From positions 1 through 17,335 of the forward strand of contig DASPGR010000209.1 of assembly GCA_035620515.1 (NCBI GenBank): a DNA stretch of 17,335 nucleotides. The letters run 5' to 3'. The translations under genes and the position numbers were made by a program. Below the pieces are notes generated by a model that had not been told where the DNA came from, made no database searches, and saw nothing but the letters and a program-made list of their open reading frames with translations. This DNA comes from SG8-41 sp035620515 (lineage in GTDB: Bacteria; Pseudomonadota; Gammaproteobacteria; Burkholderiales; SG8-41). Positions 7,062 through 14,321 of the stretch are shown one piece after another; the stretch's first letter is position 1; every line of letters begins with the position of its first letter.

Positions 7062-8017
7062 CGCAGCGTCAGGTTGCCGACGAGCCCGAGGCGCGCGAGC
7101 GCCTCACCCATTCCGGTGCCGAATCGCCGTGCCAGCCGCTCGGCCAGGTTCTCGCGCGGAGTGAAGTCCACAATCTCCTCGGCCTTTACCACCTCCCGCG
7201 CAACGTAATCGATGCTGCCAAGCTCGTCTGCCAGGCCGAGCTCGATGCTCTTCTGGCCGACCCAGAGCAGCCCGGAGAACAACTCCGGCGTTTCCTTGAG
7301 TCGGTCTCCACGCCCCGTCTTGACGATGCTGATGAACTGCTGATGGATCTGCTCGAGCATTTGCTCCGCATGGGCCCGCTGCGATTCGGGAAGCGGCGAG
7401 AACGGGTCGAGGAATCCCTTGTTCTCTCCGGCGGCAAGCAAGCGTCGCTCGACACCCAGTTTCTCCATCGCGCCGGTGAAACCGAATCCGTCCATCAGCA
7501 CGCCGATTGAACCGATGATGCTCGCTTTGTCGACGTAGATGCGATCGGCCGCAACCGCAACGTAATAACCACCCGATGCGCAGATGTCCTCGACGACCGC
7601 ATAGACCGGGATCTTGGGATACTTTTCGCGCAGCCGGCGAATTTCGTCGTTGATGTGGCCCGCCTGCACCGGGCTGCCCCCGGGGCTGTTGATACGAAGG
7701 ATGACGCCCTGCGTTCGCTTGTCCTTGAAAGCCTCCTGAAGGCCGCTCACGATGTTTTCCGCGCTTGCCGGGGAATCGGATGCAATGACTCCGTTCAACT
7801 CGACCATCGCGGTGTGCTGGTCGGGCCGGGACTCCTTCTTGCCAAGCCAGCCCATGCCGATGAAAAGAAGCGCAAAGAGATAGATGAAGCCGAGCGCCTT
7901 GAAAAATACGCCCCAGTAACGCGCGCGTCGCTGCTCCGTGATCGCTGCCAACGCGACCTTCTCCAGAGTACGGCGTTCCCAGTTCCCTCCGGATTCCTCT
8001 TGTTCCACGTCGGCCAT
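7058..8017 (-). CDS. sppA: S49-family signal-peptide peptidase-like membrane protease
   Basis: S49 peptidases are membrane-anchored Ser-Lys proteases facing the periplasm that degrade cleaved signal peptides and some membrane proteins. From the ATG at 8017 the product has 319 residues: a basic cytosolic head, one transmembrane helix at about 36-58, the RINSPGGSPVQAG loop, and the nucleophile S148 in ICASGGYYVA. The general-base lysine is K200 in AAGENKGFLDPFS. The 52-residue separation equals that of B. subtilis SppA (S147 and K199), so this is the short single-domain form and not the double-length E. coli enzyme. I prefer 8017 over the in-frame ATG at 8032 because only 8017 has an AAGG at good spacing. 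Its 3' end overlaps the methyltransferase gene. Confidence 0.92.
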   Translation of the reverse strand: MADVEQEESGGNWERRTLEKVALAAITEQRRARYWGVFFKALGFIYLFALLFIGMGWLGKKESRPDQHTAMVELNGVIASDSPASAENIVSGLQEAFKDKRTQGVILRINSPGGSPVQAGHINDEIRRLREKYPKIPVYAVVEDICASGGYYVAVAADRIYVDKASIIGSIGVLMDGFGFTGAMEKLGVERRLLAAGENKGFLDPFSPLPESQRAHAEQMLEQIHQQFISIVKTGRGDRLKETPELFSGLLWVGQKSIELGLADELGSIDYVAREVVKAEEIVDFTPRENLAERLARRFGTGMGEALARLGLVGNLTLR

Positions 8018-8049
8018 ATGGGCCACCTTCATTCGAATGCGAATGGTTC

Positions 8050-8055
8050 AGTATA
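8050..8055 (-). promoter_or_regulatory. Candidate -10 element for the S49 peptidase gene
   Basis: TATACT on the minus strand (8055-8050), 32 bases before the chosen ATG at 8017. The best -35 at 17-base spacing (TGAACG, 8078-8073) matches only three consensus positions. The rest of the 91-base gap to the HAD gene shows no gene and no terminator hairpin. Confidence 0.3.
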
Positions 8056-8108
8056 ACGTGCCCGACGCAAACCGTTCATGCCGACACGTACAAATTGGCG
8101 GTCCCGAC

Positions 8109-8765
8109 TCACGCGTGCTCCATGAGCCAGCGCGCGAGCCCCGGGAAGTCATCAACGCACGCCACCGGGTCATAACCCAGCAGCGCTTCCCTTGGATGCG
8201 CGCCGTACGTTACGGCGACTCGCGCAACATCCGCCGCGCGTGCCATCTCCATGTCGTGGGTGGTATCCCCGATCATGAGCGCGTGCTGATGGTCGACCTC
8301 CAGCTCGTCGAGCAACGCCCCGAGCATCCGCGGATCCGGTTTGGAGTGTCCTTCGTCGGCGCACCGGGAAGCGTGGAAGAGGCCTTTGAGGCCCGTGCTT
8401 TCGAGCACCCTTTCCAGTCCGCGCCGTCCCTTGCCGGTCGCGATGGCCAGCAAGAACCCTGCATCGCGCAATGCCGACACGAGTTCGGGGGCCCCGGGAA
8501 AAAGAGCCGTGTTCGCGTCGCGCTGCAGGTAATGCACGCGATATCGCTCCACGACGCTCGCGTATTGGCCGGGATCAACCCCAGGCAATACGTGGCGCAT
8601 CGCATCGTTGAGGCCCAGGCCGATGACGTAGCGCGCCCGCTCATCGCTCGGTACCGGAAGTCCGAGATCGGCGCATGCGGACTGCAGCGCACCAACGATG
8701 GCCGCCGCAGAGTCCATCAGCGTGCCGTCCCAGTCGAAGACCAATAGCTCAAAGCGCTGTGGCAT
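8109..8765 (-). CDS. HAD-superfamily hydrolase, phosphoglycolate-phosphatase-like
   Basis: This is a 218-residue HAD subfamily IA phosphatase with an alpha-helical cap after motif I. Motif I is DWDGTLMDS (nucleophile D11, acid D13), motif II is T110 in IATGKG, the motif III lysine is K142 in GHSKPDP, and motif IV is GDTTHDMEMA (166-175). These residues form the Mg-dependent phosphoaspartate site. Gph-type enzymes remove phosphate from 2-phosphoglycolate, but this subfamily also contains other small-molecule phosphatases, so the substrate is not assured. The ATG at 8765 has AGGAG immediately upstream and overlaps the rluC 3' end by 17 bases, so it follows rluC in one transcript. The rluC-HAD pairing is common in betaproteobacteria. 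Confidence 0.9.
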   Translation of the reverse strand: MPQRFELLVFDWDGTLMDSAAAIVGALQSACADLGLPVPSDERARYVIGLGLNDAMRHVLPGVDPGQYASVVERYRVHYLQRDANTALFPGAPELVSALRDAGFLLAIATGKGRRGLERVLESTGLKGLFHASRCADEGHSKPDPRMLGALLDELEVDHQHALMIGDTTHDMEMARAADVARVAVTYGAHPREALLGYDPVACVDDFPGLARWLMEHA

Positions 8766-9717
8766 GGCTCCTGTCGGGCGCTTCGAGCCTCGCGAGAAAG
8801 GCTTCCAGCTCTGCCGGCAACGGAGCCTCCAGGGCGAGCGGCGCTCCGGTGGAAGGGTGACGCACGATCAGCCGGTGGGCATGCAGAAACATTCTGCGCA
8901 GACCCTCCTGTGCCAGCGTCTTGTTGAGGGCGAAATCCCCGTACTTGTCGTCGCCTGCGATCGGGAACCCCAAGTGCGCGAGGTGAACACGGATCTGATG
9001 CGTGCGCCCCGTCTTCAGCTCCGCCTCGAGAAGGCTGTACCCGGACACGCGACGCTGCAGTCGAAACACTGTGTGAGACGGTACGCCTCCCGCGCTGACG
9101 CCGACACGTCTCTCACCTGATGGCGACACGCGCTTATCGAGCGGCAACCTGACACTCCGGCTCGCCTCAGTCCATCGGCCCCTGACGAGCACGCTATAGA
9201 ACTTCCGCACGCGGCCCTCGCGGAGCTCCCGATGCAAAGCGGTCAGCGCGGGCCGTCTTTTTGCAAGCACGAGCACTCCCGAGGTGTCACGGTCGAGCCG
9301 GTGCACGAGCTCGAGAAACGGCGCTTCCGGACGCTCGAGCCGCAACTGCTCGACGATCCCGTAGCTCACGCCGCTGCCACCGTGAACCGCCGCGCCAGCC
9401 GGCTTGTCGATCACGAGTAGGCTCTCATCCTCGTGGATGATTCGGGCGTCAAGACGCCTGCCGGTCGGCCGCGACACCGGTGCAGGAGGACGCGAAGTGC
9501 GAATCGGCGGCACCCGCACGCGATCGCCCTCGACGAGCCGGTGGTCCGGACCGACGCGCCGGCTGTTGACGCGAACCTCCCCGCTGCGCACGATGCGGTA
9601 GATGTGGCTCTTGGGCACACCTTTGAGCCTTTTTGTCAGGTAGTTGTCCACTCGTTGCCCGGCGGAGTCGGCTTCCACCTGAAGCCAAGTCGCGCTTGCT
9701 TTACTTAACTCTTTCAT
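8749..9717 (-). CDS. rluC: 23S rRNA pseudouridine synthase, RluC-like
   Basis: RluC isomerises U955, U2504 and U2580 of 23S rRNA to pseudouridine in E. coli. The 322-residue product has an N-terminal S4 RNA-binding domain (AGQRVDNYLTKRLKGVPKS at about 19-37, then GEVRVN). The RluA-family catalytic domain follows, with HRLDRDTSG (139-147) and the catalytic aspartate D142, close to D144 of E. coli RluC, and then KTGRTHQIRVH. GVPKSHIYRIVR close to the RluC sequence and divergence from rne, as in E. coli, support RluC over RluD. The ATG at 9717 gives the normal N-terminal length but has no visible ribosome-binding site. The next in-frame GTG, at codon 14, would cut into the S4 domain. Confidence 0.92.
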   Translation of the reverse strand: MKELSKASATWLQVEADSAGQRVDNYLTKRLKGVPKSHIYRIVRSGEVRVNSRRVGPDHRLVEGDRVRVPPIRTSRPPAPVSRPTGRRLDARIIHEDESLLVIDKPAGAAVHGGSGVSYGIVEQLRLERPEAPFLELVHRLDRDTSGVLVLAKRRPALTALHRELREGRVRKFYSVLVRGRWTEASRSVRLPLDKRVSPSGERRVGVSAGGVPSHTVFRLQRRVSGYSLLEAELKTGRTHQIRVHLAHLGFPIAGDDKYGDFALNKTLAQEGLRRMFLHAHRLIVRHPSTGAPLALEAPLPAELEAFLARLEAPDRSHATAL

Positions 9718-9728
9718 TTGCTTATACT
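9700..9728 (+). promoter_or_regulatory. Candidate rne promoter
   Basis: TTTACT (9700-9705), a 17-base spacer and TATACT (9723-9728) form a plausible sigma-70 promoter on the plus strand. It overlaps the rluC start codon. Transcription would begin near 9735 and give a 5' leader of about 435 bases for rne, comparable with the long autoregulatory leader of E. coli rne. Confidence 0.5.
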
Positions 9729-9734
9729 ATTCAC

Positions 9735-10169
9735 TGCAAGCTCTGTGGCGCGATGCAGTTTGAACAGCCCGGACAGATTCCGGGCACGCGCGGCACCGGG
9801 TCGAAAGCGCCGATGCGCGGGATGCGCTCGGGAACGCGTGTCGGGCCGGCTTGCAGGAATTCGGTCGAGCCACCAGCGGGCGCGCAAAACGATAGAAACC
9901 GACGCGCCGTGGCGACCGCCCGAAATGGAATGGTTAATGTCGCTCACCAGACGAAGCAGCGATAGTAGACGAAATGCGCGCTCAAAGCACCGTTAAAGGT
10001 TTTCGGATCCGGCGTCCGCGCCGGGTCCAAAGTTCGGCAAACTGCACCGCATATCCGGATAACGCATAGTCCTCATGGTCATGCAAAGCCGTTGATTCAA
10101 TCGGCGCCGCCTGTCAGCAGGCGGCGAAGTTTGCCCATCCCGTGTTTCTGAGCGCGGGAGACGATAATA
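9735..10169 (+). promoter_or_regulatory. Long structured 5' leader of rne
   Basis: No gene is visible in this 435-base stretch. The plus strand contains several strong hairpins. At 9767-9785 there is a perfect 7-bp stem with loop CAGAT. At 10005-10028 there is a 10-bp stem with one G-U pair, closed by a UCCG loop of the UNCG tetraloop class. At 10105-10126 there is a perfect 9-bp stem with loop TCAG. A fourth at 10138-10159 is listed separately. In E. coli, RNase E autoregulates through cleavage of a structured rne leader of roughly 360 bases; the same logic is likely here, but sequence homology to that leader was not tested. Confidence 0.6.
10138..10160 (+). promoter_or_regulatory. Hairpin covering the rne ribosome-binding site
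   Basis: TCCCGTG (10138-10144) pairs with CGCGGGA (10153-10159), seven pairs including one G-U, around an 8-base loop. The right arm contains most of the Shine-Dalgarno GGGAG (10156-10160), which sits nine bases before the rne ATG. Folding would hide it from the ribosome. Confidence 0.5.
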
Positions 10170-12896
10170 ATGAAACGCATGTTGTTCAATGCGACGCAGG
10201 CCGAAGAGCTGCGCGTCGCAATCGTCGATGGGCAGAGGCTCATCGATCTCGACATCGAAACCCCGGCCAAAGAGCAGCGCAAAAGCAACATATACAAGGG
10301 CGTCATCACCCGCATCGAGCCCAGTCTGGAGGCCGCCTTCGTGGACTACGGTGCGGAGCGCCACGGGTTTCTCCCCTTCAAGGAGGTCGCTCGCGCCTAC
10401 TTTCGCAGCGGCGTCGACGTCGGCCGTGCCAGGATCCAGGACGCGCTCAAGGAAGGCCAGGAGCTCATCGTCCAGGTCGACAAGGACGAGCGCGGGAACA
10501 AGGGCGCGGCGCTGACCACGTTCATCAGTCTGGCGGGGCGCTACATCGTCCTGATGCCCAACAATCCGCGCGGTGGCGGAGTATCACGGCGGGTCGAGGG
10601 CGAGGACCGCAATGAGCTCCGGGACGTGATCGATCAGCTGCAGGTGCCGTCGGGCATGAGCATCATCGGGCGCACGGCAGCGATCGGCCGCAGCGCCGAG
10701 GAACTCGGCTGGGACCTCGATTACCTGATGCAGCTCTGGCGCGCGATAGAGGACGCCGCGAAGCAGCAAAGCGGCGCATTCCTCATCTACCAGGAATCGA
10801 GCCTCGTCATCCGCGCCATACGGGACTACTTTCACCAGGACATCGGCGAGATCCTGATCGACACCGAGAGCGTTTTCGAGCAGGCACGGCAGTTCATGGG
10901 GCATGTGATGCCGCAGAACGTGAACCGGATCAAGGTCTATCGGGATGACGTGCCGCTCTTCTCCCGCTTCCAGATCGAGCATCAGATCGAATCCGCCTAT
11001 TCGCGCTCGGTAACGCTGCCGTCCGGAGGCGCAGTGGTCTTCGACCATACCGAAGCGCTGGTTTCGATTGACGTCAACTCGGCGCGCGCGACACGCGGAT
11101 CCGACATCGAGGAGACCGCGTTCCGCACCAATGTCGAAGCGGCGGACGAGATCGCCCGACAGCTGCGCCTGCGCGACCTGGGCGGTCTCATCGTCATCGA
11201 CTTCATCGATATGGAGAGCGGCCGCAATCAGCGTGAGGTCGAGGTCAGACTGCGCGACGCCTTGCGCTACGACCGGGCGCGGGTGCAGATGGGCAAGATT
11301 TCCCGCTTCGGGCTGATGGAGCTTTCGCGCCAGCGGCTGCGCCCGTCGCTCGGCGAAACCGCGCACAATCCCTGCCCGCGCTGCCATGGGACGGGCCATA
11401 TCCGCGGCACCGAGTCGACGGCGCTGCACATCCTGCGGATCATGCAGGAAGAAGCGATGAAAGATAACACCGCCTCGGTGCATGCGCAGGTGCCGGTGGA
11501 CGTCGCGACGTTCCTGCTCAACGAGAAGCGCGTGGACCTTCAGCTGATCGAGGCGCGTCACCGCGTACAGGTCGTGCTCATTCCGAACGTGCACCTGGAG
11601 ACCCCCAACTACACCGTGGTCCGGCTGAAGCACGATGAACTCAACCGGGGCGAGCCTCTGGCCGCAAGCTACAACCTGGTGGAAATACCAGCCGAACAGG
11701 AAAAGCCCATGGTTGGTGTCAGCGAACCTGCAGCGCCACGCCCGCAAGCCGCCGTTAAAGGCATCACGCCACTGCAGCCTGCGCCGGCTCCCGTGGTTCG
11801 ACCGGAGACACCTCACCCGGTCGAAGCAGCGGCTGGAACACCGCAGGACGGATCAATCATCAGCAAGATCTTCGGCTTTTTCAGACGCACACCCTCCGAG
11901 GTGGGTCCTGCTGAGCGCCCGCCTGCCGCGACGCCACCGCAGGTCGCCGCAAGTGATCGCGGCCCTCGCCGTGGGCGCCATGAGCGGGGTGAACGCGAGG
12001 GCGGACGTCGCGATCAGGGGCGCGGAGAACATGCCGGGGGTCAGCGCCAACAGCGCCCGCAGGCGCAGCAGCATCAGGGCCAACGCGAAGGCGGGCGCGG
12101 CCGTCAGGACCAGCGCAATCAGCAACAGGACGCACGCCGGCGTGACGGGGGCCAGCACCAACGGCCGCAACCGCCCCAGCGGGAGCAGGCCGGCGGCGAA
12201 GCTGCGAATCTCGGCCCCGCGCCCCAGTCGTTGCAGCAGGCGCCCCGCGAACCCGGGGAACAGCGTGAAGGACGAGGCCGCCGGCGCCGCCGGGGTCGCG
12301 GTCGTCACGAGCAACGCGAGCAGTCCGGTACAGCAGGCGCGCAACGCCCGCGGGAAGAGCAGGACGCAGCCGCTCTCGCGCCGCAACCGGCAACCCGTAT
12401 AGAAGAGATCACAGCAGTGGCCATCGCCGCTTCCACGGCGGTGCCGCAGTCGGAGCCCGATTCGGCCGTGCCGGCTGAGGTGAGCGCCCTGGAAACAGCC
12501 GACCGGGAAGCCTCACTTCCAGAGTCCCATGGGCTCGATTCCGAGGCGCTGAGGCTGGCTCCGCACGATGAAGCTCCTGCACCAGAGATACCCGTGCCGC
12601 CTGCCGAGGCGCAATGGGTCGCGCCGTCCCCCGCCACAGCTCGTGGAAGCGCAACCGAGCGTGAGGCATCGCGAGCGCCGCTGCAATTCGAATTGCCGAC
12701 GGATCTTGAACAGATCGAATCGGATCCGGAGAAAGTACGCACGGCGGAGCAGTACGAAGCCACGGATGACGAGCCTCGCGCGAAGCGCGTACGCCCGGTC
12801 CCTAAACCTGTCAGTGACGAGCCGCTGGTGCAGGTCGAAACCGACCAGGCGGGCGCGGCCGGCGCCGGCACGCCTACGACTACGCGGCCAGGCTAG
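10170..12896 (+). CDS. rne: Ribonuclease E
   Basis: RNase E is the essential endonuclease that starts mRNA decay and matures rRNA and tRNA, and it scaffolds the degradosome at the inner membrane. The product has 908 residues. It has an S1 RNA-binding domain at about 38-120 and a 5'-sensor/RNase H-like region, then the DNase I-like catalytic part with D301, N303 and D344 (E. coli D303, N305, D346). The zinc-link C402-PR-C405 in NPCPRCHGTGH gives tetramerisation. After about 510 it becomes disordered. Residues 561-573 (GSIISKIFGFFRR) look like an amphipathic membrane-targeting helix, 598-714 are rich in Arg, Gln and Gly, probably for RNA binding, and the last 190 residues are acidic and Pro/Ala-rich. 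The length and the full C-terminal half make it RNase E and not RNase G. Its stop overlaps the convergent phosphatase gene. Confidence 0.97.
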   Translation: MKRMLFNATQAEELRVAIVDGQRLIDLDIETPAKEQRKSNIYKGVITRIEPSLEAAFVDYGAERHGFLPFKEVARAYFRSGVDVGRARIQDALKEGQELIVQVDKDERGNKGAALTTFISLAGRYIVLMPNNPRGGGVSRRVEGEDRNELRDVIDQLQVPSGMSIIGRTAAIGRSAEELGWDLDYLMQLWRAIEDAAKQQSGAFLIYQESSLVIRAIRDYFHQDIGEILIDTESVFEQARQFMGHVMPQNVNRIKVYRDDVPLFSRFQIEHQIESAYSRSVTLPSGGAVVFDHTEALVSIDVNSARATRGSDIEETAFRTNVEAADEIARQLRLRDLGGLIVIDFIDMESGRNQREVEVRLRDALRYDRARVQMGKISRFGLMELSRQRLRPSLGETAHNPCPRCHGTGHIRGTESTALHILRIMQEEAMKDNTASVHAQVPVDVATFLLNEKRVDLQLIEARHRVQVVLIPNVHLETPNYTVVRLKHDELNRGEPLAASYNLVEIPAEQEKPMVGVSEPAAPRPQAAVKGITPLQPAPAPVVRPETPHPVEAAAGTPQDGSIISKIFGFFRRTPSEVGPAERPPAATPPQVAASDRGPRRGRHERGEREGGRRDQGRGEHAGGQRQQRPQAQQHQGQREGGRGRQDQRNQQQDARRRDGGQHQRPQPPQREQAGGEAANLGPAPQSLQQAPREPGEQREGRGRRRRRGRGRHEQREQSGTAGAQRPREEQDAAALAPQPATRIEEITAVAIAASTAVPQSEPDSAVPAEVSALETADREASLPESHGLDSEALRLAPHDEAPAPEIPVPPAEAQWVAPSPATARGSATEREASRAPLQFELPTDLEQIESDPEKVRTAEQYEATDDEPRAKRVRPVPKPVSDEPLVQVETDQAGAAGAGTPTTTRPG

Positions 12897-13393
12897 AACC
12901 CGAATCGCTCGCGCAAATGAAGTAGCAATCCCAGGGACGCGTGCTCGACCATGTCGAGCACGCGCTCGAATCCGTCGCTCCCGCCGTAGTAGGGATCCGG
13001 CACCTCGCGAACGGCCGGGTCCGCATGAAATTCCATGAAGAGCCGCAGCTTCGCCGCATGCTGCCGAGGGCACAGCCGCTTCAGTGCGTGCAGGTTTGCC
13101 TCATCCATTGCCAGGACATAGTCGTACGCTTCAAAGTCTGCAGCCATCACCTGCCGTCCCCTCTGATCGCCAATCTCGTACCCGCGCCGCGCGGCCGTGC
13201 GCTGCGCCCGCGTGTCCGGCGGCTCGCCGACATGATAGCCGTGCGTGCCGGCAGAGTCCGCCACGATCCGGCCCGTGAGTCCCGCATCATCCACGTGGCG
13301 TGTAAATGCACCCTCGGCCATCGGCGAACGACAGATGTTGCCCATGCAGACGAAGAGAACGCGCACGCAGCGCTCATTGCGATCAGATTGCAT
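12893..13393 (-). CDS. Low-molecular-weight protein tyrosine phosphatase
   Basis: LMW-PTPs dephosphorylate phosphotyrosine through a cysteinyl-phosphate intermediate; bacterial members often regulate exopolysaccharide kinases or unknown targets. The 166-residue product has the P-loop C16-MGNIC-R22-S (the CX5R signature) right after the first strand VRVLFV, and the general acid D133 in the DPYYGG loop. The ATG at 13393 lies seven bases after the upstream gene. A GTG at 13366 (MRVLFVCMGN after recoding) would give 157 residues and fits the family length equally well; neither has a clear ribosome-binding site. No tyrosine kinase or polysaccharide gene is nearby, so the target is unknown. Its TAG stop overlaps the rne TAG within CTAG. 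Confidence 0.92.
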   Translation of the reverse strand: MQSDRNERCVRVLFVCMGNICRSPMAEGAFTRHVDDAGLTGRIVADSAGTHGYHVGEPPDTRAQRTAARRGYEIGDQRGRQVMAADFEAYDYVLAMDEANLHALKRLCPRQHAAKLRLFMEFHADPAVREVPDPYYGGSDGFERVLDMVEHASLGLLLHLRERFGF

Positions 13394-13400
13394 ACCGCGG

Positions 13401-14138
13401 TCACACAGCTGGCCAGATGCGCTGGCCGATGCTGGGCGAGCCCGGCGCATGAATCGTGTAGTTGATGATCTTGCTGGTCCAGACAGCCTTGTCGAGACCG
13501 AGCGACTCGTGAGGGTGGAAGTATTTTTTCCGCGCCTCGAGCGAGACAAATTCGTAGAGCACCGAATGCTTCGCCCACCCCGCAACCGATAACAGCTTGC
13601 GGGTCGCGATGCAGCCCGGCATGCGCGCCATTGCGGGCAGCCGATACTGCGCGTACCACGCAGCGAGATCAAACTCGTCAGCCACTGTCTTGGTTCGAAA
13701 GCTTCCCATCTGGATTGCGGGCCCCGGTGTCCCCGACGGTACCTTCTGATCGTATTCGGGCCCGTTGATTCGCGCTTCTTCCACAAAGACGCAAGTCCGT
13801 GCGCCTGTCCAGCGGGTCTTCATCCTGAGTGTCTGGGCATCGTCCTCGATCTCGCTCTCTGCGCGCGTCGGAGTGAAGAAGGCATGGGGCGACCCCGCCC
13901 CGGTGAGCATAAGGTAGTCCTTGCCACCCCCTACTTCGGATTCATCAGCGCGCGCGAAGCGGTCCGGTGCGTCGTTGTAGAGGCGGGCGCCTCCGCCGGT
14001 AATCCGGTAGTGCGCCGCCCACAGCCGGCCCGGCAACTGGACGATCGCCGGCAGGTAACTCTCGTGGAACCAGCGAAGATAGTCCTCGCTCTCCCCCGCC
14101 GGCAAGTCATACCAGGTTGCCTTGATCGCCTGATCCAT
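13401..14138 (-). CDS. Uncharacterised protein with two tandem ferredoxin-like (dimeric alpha/beta-barrel type) repeats
   Basis: I do not recognise a characterised homologue for this 245-residue soluble protein; it has no signal peptide or membrane segment. It shows an internal duplication. YLRWFHESYLPAIVQLPG at 20-37 corresponds to DLAAWYAQYRLPAMARMPG at 157-175, both with W, YLPA/RLPA and a final PG, followed by strands AAHYRI and ATRKLL. This helix-PG-strand pattern recalls EthD/NIPSNAP-like dimeric alpha/beta-barrel proteins, here fused so that one chain could form the pseudo-dimer; that is inference. GGAG lies ten bases before the ATG at 14138. It is followed by the phosphatase after seven bases and is divergent from the tct genes, which hints at a catabolic or binding role linked to the transported acid. 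Confidence 0.75.
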   Translation of the reverse strand: MDQAIKATWYDLPAGESEDYLRWFHESYLPAIVQLPGRLWAAHYRITGGGARLYNDAPDRFARADESEVGGGKDYLMLTGAGSPHAFFTPTRAESEIEDDAQTLRMKTRWTGARTCVFVEEARINGPEYDQKVPSGTPGPAIQMGSFRTKTVADEFDLAAWYAQYRLPAMARMPGCIATRKLLSVAGWAKHSVLYEFVSLEARKKYFHPHESLGLDKAVWTSKIINYTIHAPGSPSIGQRIWPAV

Positions 14139-14321
14139 GCGCGAATCGCTCCAGCAAATGACACAAGATCCGATGCTAGAACGGCCGGATCAATGCGTCC
14201 AGACGTTCTGCCGCTCGGCTTGCCTTAATCCGAATCGTCAAGCACACTCCGAGCGTAAAAAAATGCCGTGCGCGGTGGGTCCTTGCGGCACGCCACTTCC
14301 GAACTCCACGAGAACGCGACG

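Noticed and set aside
9718..9996. Short frames in the rluC-rne gap (for example the 92-codon plus-strand frame starting at 9718)
   Set aside because: They are basic, without motif or ribosome-binding site, and coincide with strong hairpins, which fits an untranslated leader.
10584..11816. A 410-codon minus-strand open frame within rne
   Set aside because: It is antisense to the catalytic domain of RNase E, whose active-site residues are all intact; it has no motif and lies wholly inside the sense gene.
11635..12402. Several overlapping long frames on both strands in the 3' half of rne
   Set aside because: They lie over the low-complexity Arg/Gln/Gly-rich segment, whose biased codons keep all frames open. 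The RNase E frame continues without break to a normal C-terminus.
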